Origin: Calothrix sp. CSU_2_0
GTDB lineage: Bacteria; Cyanobacteriota; Cyanobacteriia; Cyanobacteriales; Nostocaceae
Direction: 5' to 3'
DNA length: 51,154 bases
NCBI GenBank assembly: GCA_012034595.1
Contig: JAAUPE010000041.1
Location: 1-51,154 of the forward strand
The position numbers and the translations under genes are program-made. Shown piece by piece: positions 1 through 9,106 of this stretch. The notes under the pieces were generated by a model that saw nothing but the letters and a program-made list of their open reading frames with translations, did no database searches and was not told where the DNA came from. The first letter of the stretch is position 1. Each line of letters starts with the position of its first letter.

Positions 1-1
1 A

Positions 2-366
2 CAAGTGCTATTGCAATTATTAGAAATGCGTTTAGATAATACCGTTTTCCGCTTGGGTATGGCTCCTACCATCCAGCTGCGCGTCAATTGGTTAACCACG
101 GTCACGTTTTGATTAACGGTCGTGAAGTAAATATTGCTAGCTACCAATGTCGTCCCGGCGATCAAGTTACGATACGTAACAATGAACGCACGAAAAAGAT
201 GATTGAAGCGAACTTGCAGTACCCAGGTTTGGCAAACCTTCCCAGTCACTTAGAGTTTGACAAAAACAAGCTCGAAGGTAAGGTAAATAGTGTTGTCGAA
301 CGTGAATGGGTTGCACTACAAATTAATGAACTGCTAGTCGTTGAGTACTACTCACGTCAAGCTTAA
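2..366 (+). CDS. rpsD: 30S ribosomal protein S4, 3' part (one-base frameshift)
   Basis: Small-subunit ribosomal protein S4, which binds 16S rRNA early in 30S assembly. The window begins inside the gene. The S4 RNA-binding domain is readable: [17 protein letters not shown] in the frame starting at base 2, then [17 protein letters not shown] in the frame starting at base 73, ending [12 protein letters not shown]. The switch occurs at bases 71-72, where 'accatcca' stands for the expected 'accattcca', so one T is missing. With that base restored the product runs unbroken for about 121 residues to a normal S4 C-terminus. As S4 is essential and other conserved genes here show the same kind of change, a sequencing error is more likely than a pseudogene. 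Confidence 0.93.
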
Positions 367-370
367 TCAA

Positions 371-406
371 TAGTTAGGAGTTAGGAGTTAAAAGTTAGGA
401 GTTAGA
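371..406. repeat. Short tandem repeat tract (TTAGGAG type)
   Basis: Degenerate heptanucleotide tract of GTTAGGA units directly after rpsD. This class of repeat is typical of Nostocales intergenic DNA and recurs throughout the window. Confidence 0.8.
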
Positions 407-464
407 ATTTAATATAATATTCCTCAACTCATAATTCACAATTCATAACTCATCACTTAATTTT

Positions 465-1454
465 TTATCCTCCAATTTGCGACATGGTGCGGCTGTAATT
501 CCCTGTCGCAGTTCCGGAATAACGCTGTTTAAAATTAATCTCAGATTTTACCGTCAATAATTCTTTTAACTGCTCTCGCAAAGTGGTCATGCTGACACCT
601 TCGCGCAGGGCAGTTTTTAAGTCTAATTGACCTGTTTCATTCAATAAACAAGGACGCAGCCAACCATCCGCACTCAAACGCATTCGATTACATTTATCAC
701 AAAAGCATTCTGACATTTGGCTAATAAATCCCAAAGTCCCTTTTGCTCCGGGAATTTTAAAGATGTCTGCGGGACCAGCACCACATACTTGCGATTCTGT
801 CAATCCCCAGCACGAGCGAATTTGTTGACGTAATTCTTCTGATGGAATCCAACCTTGCCCTGTAAATAATTCATTATTACCAATCGGCATAAATTCAATA
901 AAACGAACGTGCCATTGTTTCTCAATTGTGAGTGCGGCTAAGTCTAAAATTTCGCTGTCATTTACCCCTGGAATTACCACCACATTTAATTTTAAAGGGT
1001 CAAAACCAACACGATAAGCTTCTTGAATGCCATTCCAAACATTCTGCCACTGAGAACGTCCACGATTACCAATAATTGAGTTAAATCTATCGGGGTTGAG
1101 GGAGTCTAAACTAATATTAATCCTTCGTAAGCCTGCATCATAAAGACTCTGTGCCAGTGATGCCAGCAAAAAACCGTTGCTGGTCATTGACAAGTCTTTT
1201 GTTTCGGGAAGTGCAGAAATTGCTGCGACTAATTCAACTATGTGAGGACGTAGTAATGGTTCTCCTCCTGTTAAGCGAAATCTAGTAAATCCAACGGGAA
1301 TAAAAACTTCTTTGATGAGGGTAAGTAATTCTTCGTTTGTTAAAAGATTTTGTTTGAGGATGTAGTCTAATTCTGTGCCTTCTGGCATACAGTATTGACA
1401 ACGGAAGTTGCAACGGTCAATCAAGCTGATTCTTAAATAATCTACTCGGTTCAT
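465..1454 (-). CDS. moaA: GTP 3',8-cyclase (molybdenum cofactor biosynthesis)
   Basis: Radical-SAM enzyme that rearranges GTP to 3',8-cyclo-7,8-dihydro-GTP, the first committed step of molybdopterin synthesis. The 329 residues are full length for MoaA. The N-terminal radical-SAM cluster motif CNFRCQYC holds C15, C19 and C22. The C-terminal second [4Fe-4S] site is CX2CX13C (C252, C255, C269). The protein ends in the conserved double glycine (SQIGG), which in this family enters the active site. The ATG start is backed by the SAM motif lying about 15 residues in. No other moa gene is adjacent, so it appears to be a single transcription unit. In this phylum the cofactor serves nitrate reductase, among others. 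Confidence 0.96.
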   Translation of the reverse strand: MNRVDYLRISLIDRCNFRCQYCMPEGTELDYILKQNLLTNEELLTLIKEVFIPVGFTRFRLTGGEPLLRPHIVELVAAISALPETKDLSMTSNGFLLASLAQSLYDAGLRRINISLDSLNPDRFNSIIGNRGRSQWQNVWNGIQEAYRVGFDPLKLNVVVIPGVNDSEILDLAALTIEKQWHVRFIEFMPIGNNELFTGQGWIPSEELRQQIRSCWGLTESQVCGAGPADIFKIPGAKGTLGFISQMSECFCDKCNRMRLSADGWLRPCLLNETGQLDLKTALREGVSMTTLREQLKELLTVKSEINFKQRYSGTATGNYSRTMSQIGG

Positions 1455-1869
1455 TTTTTATGGTTATTTTTATGATTTCAACCCACTTAGGCATGTGAAA
1501 TCAAATAATGATGTATAAATCTAATAGTAATATTTGGAAAGGAAATCTGCTATTTATTGTAATTATTCAAACTTATACCATTTTGGATTTTAGATTTTGC
1601 GGAAAATGAGCGGTGAGTCCACTTGGCAGTGTCGGTTTCCGTCCTGCCAAAGTGACGAACCCAGAGGGTGTCGGTTTCCGTCCCGCTCAATTTTCCAAGA
1701 CAGATTTTGGATTGTAAAATATCTACTGTATAAGCTTTTCACGACTCTATCTGTCGCAATTATTTTTCAAATTGGTATTAAATAATTGTGTTTTCGTATT
1801 TATATAGAGAAAAAGCCGAATTTTAACTTTGAGATTGAGAAAATAAATATACTCAGTGGGATGAATGGT
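1455..1869. other. Intergenic region with repeats, no gene seen
   Basis: 415 bases between the start of moaA and the end of rsmH. Open frames here are short and low in complexity and look spurious. The interval holds the inverted-repeat element at 1575-1778, plus a direct pair of GTGTCGGTTTCCGTCC at about 1629 and 1669 that is part of that element. Confidence 0.6.
1575..1778. repeat. MITE-like element with ATACCA...TGGTAT ends, copy A
   Basis: The left end ATACCATTTTGG and right end CAAATTGGTAT form imperfect terminal inverted repeats about 204 bp apart. The last 32 bases (1747-1778) match the last 32 bases of a second element at 12432-12534 in 28 positions. The interior differs: this copy carries two direct copies of GTGTCGGTTTCCGTCC about 40 bases apart. 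There is no coding capacity. It is probably a non-autonomous mobile element or decayed remnant. Confidence 0.55.
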
Positions 1870-2766
1870 CTATTCCCTCCTTTGTGCGACTCTAAGTTTT
1901 GCCGATCGCGATCGCATATTTTCGATGATTTCTTCTTCTTGGGCAATAATTGGTTTTTTGGTGATAACTTGCAATAATTCTGAATCCCGCAAACTATGCT
2001 TTACTAACCGATCTTCCAAACTATGAAAGCTAATTACCACCAGTCTACCACCGGGAACAAGTGCTGGTGGTGCTGTTTTTAAAAAAGTTTCTAGCGCTCC
2101 CAATTCATCATTCACAGCGATTCGTAGAGCTTGAAAAACACGGGTTGCGGGGTGAATTCTGGCATAGCGGTATTTCGGAGGAACAGCAGATGCGATCGCG
2201 TTTGCTAATTCTGTTGTCGTTTGAAATGGTCGTCGCTGAATAATTCGTCTGACAATGCGTCGGGAAAGTCTTTCTTCGCCATATTTAAAAAAAATCTCCA
2301 CCAAATCCGCTTCTTGCCAATCATTAATTACATCAGCAGCAGTTAGGGTTTCCTGTCGGTTCATCCGCATATCTAAACTACCTTCGTTGCGGAAACTAAA
2401 ACCCCTTTCTGCTGTATCGAGATGGTGGGAACTTACCCCTAAATCCGCTAAAATGCCATCAAATTTATTATTGGGGTAATTATAAGTCGCAAAATTACTA
2501 TGGATAAATTCGACCCTTTCCCCATATTCTGCCAATTCCTTCCTTGCTGCTACTAAAGCATCTTCATCGCGATCGAGTGCTGTCACTTTTACATCAAGTC
2601 TAGATTCCAAAATTAATTTAGTATGTCCCCCTCCTCCAACTGTCGCATCTAAATAATGTCCTCCAGCCTGAATATTTAAACCCTCAATGACTTCTTTTGC
2701 TAAAACGGGAATATGGGAGAAAGATGTGTTTTCGGTATCTAAGGATGGAATAGACTCAGGATTCAT
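1870..2766 (-). CDS. rsmH: 16S rRNA (cytosine-1402-N4)-methyltransferase
   Basis: SAM-dependent methyltransferase that makes N4-methylcytidine at position 1402 of 16S rRNA in the ribosomal P site. It has 298 residues, near the family length. The family N-terminus FSHIPVLAKEVIEGL is followed by the SAM-binding loop YLDATVGGGGHTK (residues 38-50), then the internal markers DLGVSSHHLD, RGFSFRNEGSLDMRM, and VVISFHSLEDRLVK near the C-terminus. It starts at ATG. Unlike the usual bacterial arrangement it is not in a division/cell-wall cluster; argD lies upstream on the same strand, about 200 bases away. Confidence 0.96.
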   Translation of the reverse strand: MNPESIPSLDTENTSFSHIPVLAKEVIEGLNIQAGGHYLDATVGGGGHTKLILESRLDVKVTALDRDEDALVAARKELAEYGERVEFIHSNFATYNYPNNKFDGILADLGVSSHHLDTAERGFSFRNEGSLDMRMNRQETLTAADVINDWQEADLVEIFFKYGEERLSRRIVRRIIQRRPFQTTTELANAIASAVPPKYRYARIHPATRVFQALRIAVNDELGALETFLKTAPPALVPGGRLVVISFHSLEDRLVKHSLRDSELLQVITKKPIIAQEEEIIENMRSRSAKLRVAQRRE

Positions 2767-2877
2767 GCTAGTTCAGCGCAAAAGGACAAGCTTTTTTATT
2801 GTTTGTGATTAATTATTAAATTAGAAATTCTAGCATTCAGAGAATACTGAGAAATATCTATTTCCAAATTCCCGTAG

Positions 2878-2896
2878 GGGCGGGGTTTTCCCGCCC
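2878..2896. repeat. GC-rich stem-loop between argD and rsmH
   Basis: GGGCGGG, a 5-base loop and CCCGCCC form a perfect 7-bp GC stem in AT-rich DNA. It lies downstream of argD (minus strand), so it could act as a terminator, but no T-run follows on the minus strand. It may instead be an interspersed repeat. Confidence 0.5.
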
Positions 2897-2968
2897 TTAA
2901 CCACGAATGATACAATTGATAAATCTACACCTGAAATATTTTATTTTCTAGAAGTCTCCCACAAGTAA

Positions 2969-4258
2969 TTAATGGGTATTTGAGACTTGCGTAAGTGTAG
3001 CTAATGCATCATCCACTATTTCCAGCGCCAAATTAATTTCCGCTTCAGTTACAATTAATGGCGGTACAAATCGCACAACTTTAGCACCAGCAGGAACTAG
3101 CAATAATCCAGCTTGAATCGCTGCATTCACAATATCACTCGAAGTTAATTCGATATTCTCGTGTAATTCCATACCATTAATTAATCCCCATCCTCGGATA
3201 TCCTTGATATATTGAGGATATTTTGCCGCTATTTGCTGCAATCCTGCCCGCAATTGTTCTCCTCTAGCTTCCACATTTGCAAGTATATTTTCTTTCTCTA
3301 TCGTTTCGCATACGCAAAGAGCAACACCAGTTGCAAACGGATTACCACCGAAAGTACTAGCATGTTCCCCAGGTTGGAAAACATCACAGAATTTTTTCGC
3401 GAGCATTGCCCCAATGGGGATACCTCCACCCAAACCTTTTGCGCTGGTGAAAATATCGGGTTCGACTCCCAAATGTTCGTAACCCCATAATTTACCACTA
3501 CGTCCCATTCCCACTTGCACTTCGTCAAATATGAGTAATACCCCGGTTTCGTTGCAAATTTGCCGGATTTTGCGGAAGTAAGACACATCTCCTGGACGTA
3601 CCCCACCTTCCCCTTGGAGGGGTTCGATTAAAATTGCCGCAACCCCATAGTCACCTTCATCAAGTTCACCGATCGCAGCTTCAACTGCGGAAATATCATT
3701 GTAGGGAACATAATGAAAACCGGGAACGAGGGGATCGAAGTATTTTTGGTACTTTGGCTGTGCTGTTGCCGTAACCGTTGCTAAAGTTCTACCGTGGAAA
3801 CTTGACTGTGCTGTTAAAATAATTGGGTGATCGATTTTTAATACTGTATGGGCATATTTACGTGCTAATTTTATTGCTGCTTCGTTAGCTTCTGCGCCAG
3901 AATTGCAGAAAAACACTCTGTCAGCGCAGGAATGTTTAACAAGCCATTTTGCCAGTTCTCCCTGTTCGGGAATATAGTACAAATTGGAGACGTGGTGTAA
4001 TTTTTGAATTTGCTTTGTGACTGCTTCAACCATTGCGGGATGTGCATGTCCAAGGGTACAAGTGGCAATTCCGGCAACAAAATCCAGGTATTCTCGTCCT
4101 TGAGTATCCCAGACACGGCAACCTTGACCGCGTCCTAATGCTAGTCCATAGCGTCCATAGGTGGACATGACAGCTTTATCAAAGCTTCCATTGTCAAATT
4201 GCTCGGATGTGATTTTGCCTGATGTTGGTTGTGCTGTTTCTAGCGTTTCGATGCTCAC
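2969..4258 (-). CDS. argD: Acetylornithine aminotransferase
   Basis: Class III PLP-dependent aminotransferase that converts N-acetylglutamate semialdehyde to N-acetylornithine in arginine synthesis. It has 429 residues. Family marks are FFCNSGAEANEAAIKLARKY (about 116-134), EPLQGEGGVRPGD (about 212-224), FDEVQVGMGRSG with D245, SAKGLGGGIPIG with the PLP lysine K274, and STFGGNPFATGV. The start is GTG, with a well-placed AGGAG six bases upstream. Similar omega-aminotransferases (GABA, ornithine) exist, but the length and motif set fit ArgD best. It is a separate unit, with repeat-like sequence on its 5' side. Confidence 0.93.
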   Translation of the reverse strand: MSIETLETAQPTSGKITSEQFDNGSFDKAVMSTYGRYGLALGRGQGCRVWDTQGREYLDFVAGIATCTLGHAHPAMVEAVTKQIQKLHHVSNLYYIPEQGELAKWLVKHSCADRVFFCNSGAEANEAAIKLARKYAHTVLKIDHPIILTAQSSFHGRTLATVTATAQPKYQKYFDPLVPGFHYVPYNDISAVEAAIGELDEGDYGVAAILIEPLQGEGGVRPGDVSYFRKIRQICNETGVLLIFDEVQVGMGRSGKLWGYEHLGVEPDIFTSAKGLGGGIPIGAMLAKKFCDVFQPGEHASTFGGNPFATGVALCVCETIEKENILANVEARGEQLRAGLQQIAAKYPQYIKDIRGWGLINGMELHENIELTSSDIVNAAIQAGLLLVPAGAKVVRFVPPLIVTEAEINLALEIVDDALATLTQVSNTH

Positions 4259-4519
4259 TTCTAACTCCTAAAAATTTTTCATTCTATGGTCAGTTGTCAG
4301 TAGTTAGTGGTCAGTAATTAGTCTCAAACATTAAAAGGTTACTTGCAGCATTATTAATTTCTGAAAAGAACAATGGAAGATATATTTTAAAACGCACGGC
4401 ATATAAAAATACGATGTCCTGGTTTAAATCTCCTAAATTTATTGATAGGAATTCCCTCTCTTCTGTATTCTGACCCCTGACTTCTTCTTAAATATAATGC
4501 TGAAATTGATTCTTTCCGA

Positions 4520-5605
4520 GTGATTGCGGTGAAAAGAACTGTATATTCAATCCTTGAGCAAAAATATCAACGCATCCAAAAAGAATTGATGGCTGGTGCT
4601 TTTGGCTTAGGTGGTGTTTTCATAATTGGTACTTCATGGTATCGCTTTGTGGAAAAATGGTCGTGGGAAGATGCTATTTACATGACCGTAATTACCTTAG
4701 CTACAGTTGGTTATGGTGAAACGCAACCACTGGGAAACCGAGGACGATTATTCACCATCGCTTTAATTTTGATGGGTGTAATTGCGATCGGTTATATTGT
4801 GAATCGATTTACAGAAGCCGTAATTCAGGGTTACTTTCAAGAAGGTATTCGACTCAGACAACAAAGGCGATTAATGGAATCCTTATCTGGGCATTATATC
4901 ATTTGCGGGTTTAGTCGGACGGGTCGCCAAATTGCTAAGGAATTTCGGGCAGAGGGTGTACCGTTTGTAATCATCGATTCGGAAATGGATTCGATGCGTT
5001 ATGCTCAACAGGAAGGTTACACGGCTTATCAGGGTGATGCAACCCTGGATGAGACGCTGTTACGAGTGGGTATTGTCAAGGCTATTTGTATTGTGGCTGC
5101 CTTACCTTCGGATGCTGAAAATTTGTATACGGTGCTTTCGGCAAAAACCTTAAATCCTCAGATTCGTGCGATCGCACGTGCGAGTACTGAGGAAGCAGTA
5201 CAAAAGTTACAGCGAGGTGGTGCGGATGCGGTAATATCGCCTTATATTACGGGTGGAAAGCGGATGGCTGCGGCTGCATTACGTCCCCAGGTGATGGATT
5301 TTGTCGATGGCATCCTCACGGGAGCCGATAGACAACTCTATATGGAAGAATTATTATTAGACCCTGCGATTTGTCCTGTGGTGGGGTTAACATTACAAAA
5401 AGCGAGATTGCGATCGCAGACGGGTGCATTGGTTTTAGCGATACGTCGTGTGGATGGTAGTCTGATTGGAGGTCCCACGGGTGATACTGTTTTAATGTCA
5501 GGGGATTTGCTAATTTGTATGGGAACGGCTGAACAGCTTCATAGTCTCAACCAAATTCTTGGACCAATTAGCACTCAAAAAATGCGTCGTCCCAAAAATT
5601 CATGA
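4520..5605 (+). CDS. Two-TM potassium channel with cytosolic RCK domain
   Basis: Likely ligand-gated K+ channel subunit of the MthK/Kch type. Of 361 residues, TM1 is about 25-40, the pore helix is followed by the selectivity filter TVGYGE (62-67), and TM2 is about 77-95. From about 124 an RCK (TrkA-N) Rossmann domain begins with IICGFSRTGRQIAKEF and contains the QGDATLDETLL segment; a TrkA-C-like domain occupies the last ~80 residues. In the family the RCK ring senses Ca2+, nucleotides or other ligands and opens the pore. The start is GTG; another in-frame GTG lies three codons later, and neither has a clear ribosome site. No partner transport gene is adjacent. Confidence 0.9.
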   Translation: MIAVKRTVYSILEQKYQRIQKELMAGAFGLGGVFIIGTSWYRFVEKWSWEDAIYMTVITLATVGYGETQPLGNRGRLFTIALILMGVIAIGYIVNRFTEAVIQGYFQEGIRLRQQRRLMESLSGHYIICGFSRTGRQIAKEFRAEGVPFVIIDSEMDSMRYAQQEGYTAYQGDATLDETLLRVGIVKAICIVAALPSDAENLYTVLSAKTLNPQIRAIARASTEEAVQKLQRGGADAVISPYITGGKRMAAAALRPQVMDFVDGILTGADRQLYMEELLLDPAICPVVGLTLQKARLRSQTGALVLAIRRVDGSLIGGPTGDTVLMSGDLLICMGTAEQLHSLNQILGPISTQKMRRPKNS

Positions 5606-5777
5606 TTTTCACCTGAATGCATGAGGTAGAGTCTGAATAATCATGCTTTTATGGGAAATATAAAATTGAAAATAGTGGTAAATGACTATATTTATCTACA
5701 CTTTATTTTTGCCACTTTCACATCTACCGTAATATCCAGGAAATTACCCCACTTCCCTACATTGGAGAATTGCGTAA

Positions 5778-6944
5778 ATGCTGCGTAAATTTATTTTCAA
5801 GATACCCTTAGCATGGCAGCAGCTAATGAAGGAACGAACACGTTTAAGTGTTGCGCTTGCGGGTATCGCTTTTGCTAACATCTTGATGTTTGCCCAATTG
5901 GGGTTTGAAGGTGCATTATTCGATAGTGCGATCGCGCCACACAAGATATTGGATACTGATTTAGTATTGGTAGCTCGCGATTTTGAAACGATTTACTCGA
6001 TTAAAAATTTATCGAAGGATAGGTTATATCAAGCACGAGGTTTTAGTGGTGTTGAGTCGGTAAGTCCGGTTTATATTGGTTTGGGTAAGTGGAGTAATCC
6101 GGAAACTAGAGGATTACAAACGTTTTTAATTTTGGGAACCGATCCTGCAAATAGAATATTTAAAGCTGCTGAAATTAATAACAATCTCAATCATCTACAA
6201 ATTCTCAATCAAATTCTTTTTGACAAAACTGCTTTACCTAGAGTTGGTTATGCAGCTTCTTTATTTAATCAAGAAGCTAAAATGGAAACCGAAGTTAATG
6301 ATAATAAAGTGCGGATAGCTGGTTATTTCTCTTTGGGTAAATCCTTTGCAACCTATGGCAATATTATTACTAGCGATTCTACTTATCTCAGGCTGTTTCC
6401 AAGTCACCAACCTAATTTAATTGGTGCTGGTTTAATTAAATTAAATAGTCATGCAAATATCAAACAAGTTACGCAAAATTTACGATTGAGCTTACCTAAT
6501 GATATTCGGGTTTTAACTTTGGCAGAATATATTAGTTTAGAAAGAAGTTATTGGAGCAAAACTACACCAATTGGATTTATTTTTGGTGTTGGTGTACTTG
6601 TTTCTTTTATTGTTGGTAGTGTGATTGTTTATCAAATTCTTTATTCTGATATTTCGGCACATTTGTCAGAATATGCAATGTTGAAAGCTATTGGATATAG
6701 TAATAATTATTTATTGACTGTACTGGCACAAGAAGCATTATTCTTAGCGGTTTTGGGATATTTTCCCGGATTTATATTTGCTATGGGTTTTTACAAATTA
6801 GCTGCTGATACTACTAAGTTACCCGTGTATATGACAGTTGAACGCGGTATTAGTATATTTTTTCTGACACTAATTATGTGCTTTATTTCCGGTATTGTTG
6901 CTATGCGAAGACTTCGTTCTGCCGATCCTGCGGATTTGATGTAA
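5778..6944 (+). CDS. DevC-like ABC exporter permease
   Basis: 388-residue permease of the MacB/FtsX superfamily, DevC subfamily. In Anabaena, DevC works with the membrane-fusion protein DevB and ATPase DevA to export heterocyst glycolipids. Its features are an N-terminal membrane segment at about 20-45 after the start IPLAWQQLMKERTRLSVALAGIAFA (positions 9-33), a periplasmic domain of about 220 residues, and three C-terminal membrane segments (about 265-290, 315-340, 355-375), ending MRRLRSADPADLM. No devB- or devA-like gene is adjacent, which is unusual since they are normally co-transcribed. It may be a paralogue using partners elsewhere. The heterocyst role is inferred only from the family. 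Confidence 0.88.
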   Translation: MLRKFIFKIPLAWQQLMKERTRLSVALAGIAFANILMFAQLGFEGALFDSAIAPHKILDTDLVLVARDFETIYSIKNLSKDRLYQARGFSGVESVSPVYIGLGKWSNPETRGLQTFLILGTDPANRIFKAAEINNNLNHLQILNQILFDKTALPRVGYAASLFNQEAKMETEVNDNKVRIAGYFSLGKSFATYGNIITSDSTYLRLFPSHQPNLIGAGLIKLNSHANIKQVTQNLRLSLPNDIRVLTLAEYISLERSYWSKTTPIGFIFGVGVLVSFIVGSVIVYQILYSDISAHLSEYAMLKAIGYSNNYLLTVLAQEALFLAVLGYFPGFIFAMGFYKLAADTTKLPVYMTVERGISIFFLTLIMCFISGIVAMRRLRSADPADLM

Positions 6945-7002
6945 TTTAATGAATTAGGAGTTTTGATTTTTGAGTTTTGAGTTTTGAATATACTTATTTA
7001 CC

Positions 7003-7060
7003 AATGCCCAATGCCCAATGCCCAATGCCCAATGCCCAATCCCCAATGCCCAATCCCCAT
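7003..7060. repeat. Short tandem repeat tract (TGCCCAA)
   Basis: About eight units of CAATGCC/CAATCCC between the devC-like gene and the MMADHC-like gene, ending close to the latter's stop codon. Slipped-strand heptanucleotide repeat of the Nostocales type. Confidence 0.9.
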
Positions 7061-7635
7061 TAACTATTAACAGCTTGTTGATTTTGAATTTCTTGCCATC
7101 CGTGAGACTTAGCAACACTTTTAAACATCCATTCAATTAAAATTGGTGATGCTTCACAAAGAAAAATTCCTGGATAAACTGATGTTCCCCATTCAGGATG
7201 AACTAAAACACGACACTTATTTTTAATCACAGGATAATTGAGCAAAGCTTCGATCACTGCTGTATCATTATGGGGAACCTGACCAGGACGTGAAAGCAAT
7301 GGATAACCAGTGCGTGGATCGATAATGTCAGCCATATATCCCATATCCCGCAGATTAAAAGCGACATCAAAACCAAATCGCATAAATCGTTCTCGCAAAA
7401 TCTGCTTTTCCGATTCTATGACTGCATTACTTTCTATCAACTCGTAACGCGATCGCATCAGCACAATCACTACCCACATTGACGAGCGATTTCTCCAGTC
7501 TGGTAATATCCGTTCGCAGTTGGTACAGATATATTTACTCGGAGAATGAATCGAAATTTGAACCGCTTGTCCCTCTTCTCCAACCAAATCGACGAGACAG
7601 CTTTCATTTGGAGTAGAAACCCTGAAATAGTCCAC
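7060..7635 (-). CDS. MMADHC (cobalamin type D)-like protein
   Basis: 191 residues. The body (ISIHSPSKYICTNCERILPDW, then FGFDVAFNLRDMGYMADIIDPRTGYPLLSRPG, then YPVIKNKCRVLVHPEWGTSVYPGIFL) matches what I remember of cyanobacterial proteins named methylmalonic aciduria and homocystinuria type D. In animals MMADHC is a nitroreductase-fold protein without flavin that routes cobalamin to methionine synthase or methylmalonyl-CoA mutase. The bacterial role is unknown. The start is GTG at 7635; the conserved part begins near residue 25, so a shorter N-terminus is possible. No B12 gene is adjacent. Assignment is from memory of the family, so moderately sure. Confidence 0.7.
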   Translation of the reverse strand: MDYFRVSTPNESCLVDLVGEEGQAVQISIHSPSKYICTNCERILPDWRNRSSMWVVIVLMRSRYELIESNAVIESEKQILRERFMRFGFDVAFNLRDMGYMADIIDPRTGYPLLSRPGQVPHNDTAVIEALLNYPVIKNKCRVLVHPEWGTSVYPGIFLCEASPILIEWMFKSVAKSHGWQEIQNQQAVNS

Positions 7636-8710
7636 TTATCTTAAATGCTATTTTTGTAAGTTTGTAATTTCTATCCTTGCTACTGATGATAACTCTTTCT
7701 TTTTACAAAAAAACACCTTTTATTAGCAAATGCAAGGCTTTTCTAACTATTTTTAAAAATTTTATCCAGTATTTAATACATTCTTTGTAATTTCTTAATG
7801 TTTTTGGCTTCTCAGTAAGGATGAATTAAAAAGCATATTTATATTTTATATAAGGATGTGATTGGTCAGTTTATATTTGGGATGAAGTTCGTACTAGTAC
7901 CTCAAGGCAAAAGTAAAAAGATAAAAGGCAAAAGAAAGAAAGAAAGATGATTTTATAAGCTTTTCAGCCATTTTAATGGTACCTTTATTTCCGCCGTTCT
8001 GTACTAGTACAATGTATCGGAAATAAACCGATATTTCAAAACACCAAAAATCCCCTATTCTCCAATTCCTGATTCCTGATTCCTGATTCCTGATTCCTGA
8101 TTCCTGATTCCTAACTCCTAACTCCTAACTCCCGTATATTTACGATAATTTGGTCAAAAGTTTATATCTACATTAAGTAAAACCCTACACACTGAGAAGA
8201 GTCATCAGTAATAATTGGACTATCACAAACTTCTCTTTGATAATTTTTTCTTTTCACCAAAAAAACTTTTATCTAATAGTTTTGATGTGCCATGCTTACC
8301 AAAATCAAGCATTAGCACCTACATTTACCTATCTTAGTTTTTAAAAACTCAAATAAATATTCAGGAATAAATCACATTTCATAAAATGCAACAATATAAC
8401 CAAAAATAAACATAGTAATTAATATAATTATCTTAGTAAACCTAATAATTACTGGCTGTATCTGCTTACAATTTATAATTTCTTGGATTAATCAATATAA
8501 TAATGGCAGTTCTCAAAACTTCCCGACTTCATTACCTTGGATACAAACTAAATCAGACTGCGAATATCGGGGTCGAAAATGGCATAATGACAAATGCTGG
8601 GATTCTGAACACAGTATGTTTTTTTAAATTAGAAATTAGAAATTTGAGATCGGGTAATTGGAAATTGATTAATGTTAAAGGACAAATAAACATTACCTAT
8701 CATCCATTGA
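7636..8710. other. 1-kb intergenic region, no convincing gene
   Basis: AT-rich DNA. It holds two copies of the palindrome GTACTAGTAC (near 7893 and 8003), an A-rich AAAAGGCAAAAG tract after the first, and a TTCCTGA/CTCCTAA repeat tract at 8063-8133. A 76-codon open frame at 8503-8733 overlaps the 3' end of the opposite-strand gene, has no recognisable family, and is probably not a gene. Confidence 0.6.
8063..8133. repeat. Short tandem repeat tract (TTCCTGA then CTCCTAA)
   Basis: Seven or so ATTCCTG units change into ACTCCTA units in one array, showing drift from one heptamer to another. Confidence 0.9.
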
Positions 8711-8917
8711 CTAACCAAGTTTTAAAGCATTAACAGGTACATCATCCCAAGACTTAACAGTTCTTAATCTTGCTTCCCAACCCCATGCTTTTTGTTTATC
8801 GGTTAAATTTTGCTTAAATGATTCGTGGCAGTCTTTAGCATGGGATTCATCACGGGTAGCAATACATGCGTGAATCATACCGGATGCGTCTATTTGTTCG
8901 TTTACCCAAATAATCAT
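8711..8917 (-). CDS. Small conserved hypothetical protein (68 aa)
   Basis: Soluble 68-residue protein starting MIIWVNEQIDASGMIHACIA and continuing RDESHAKDCHESFKQNLTDKQKAWGWEARLR, then DDVPVNALKLG. It has an ATG start and codon use like a real gene. I do not recognise a named family. The composition (charged central helix, tryptophans, no membrane segment, no signal peptide) suggests a compact cytosolic domain. Monocistronic; exbD lies downstream of it on the same strand after a repeat. Confidence 0.6.
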   Translation of the reverse strand: MIIWVNEQIDASGMIHACIATRDESHAKDCHESFKQNLTDKQKAWGWEARLRTVKSWDDVPVNALKLG

Positions 8918-9071
8918 GACTTTGCCCCAAGCATTCTCAAGTATACAAATGTAACTGTTTAAATATTATCCAATTCTGAGAATTTTATTAAAACATGACG
9001 AAAATGTTTGTATTCTTTCTCAAAAAATTGTAATGTCAATAACTATATTCAAAGATTAAGGTTGTTGTGTG

Positions 9072-9106
9072 GCGATACTCCTTTATGGAGTCGCTGTCGC
9101 GATCGC
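9072..9106. repeat. Hairpin repeat GCGATACTCC...GGAGTCGC overlapping exbD 3' end
   Basis: GCGATACTCC-TTTAT-GGAGTCGC stem followed by GTCGCGATCGC. The same core occurs at 10526 and 24230, inside or at the ends of genes. Here it supplies the stop codon and last residues (AIATATP) of the exbD-like gene. Confidence 0.75.

Noticed and set aside
1597-1977. Two 62-63 codon plus-strand frames before and over rsmH
   Set aside because: The first lies within a repeat element and the second overlaps rsmH antisense; neither has coding character.
8503-8733. 76-codon open frame on the plus strand
   Set aside because: It overlaps the 3' end of the opposite-strand 68-aa gene, starts in AT-rich DNA without a ribosome site, and its sequence has no recognisable family or domain-like composition.
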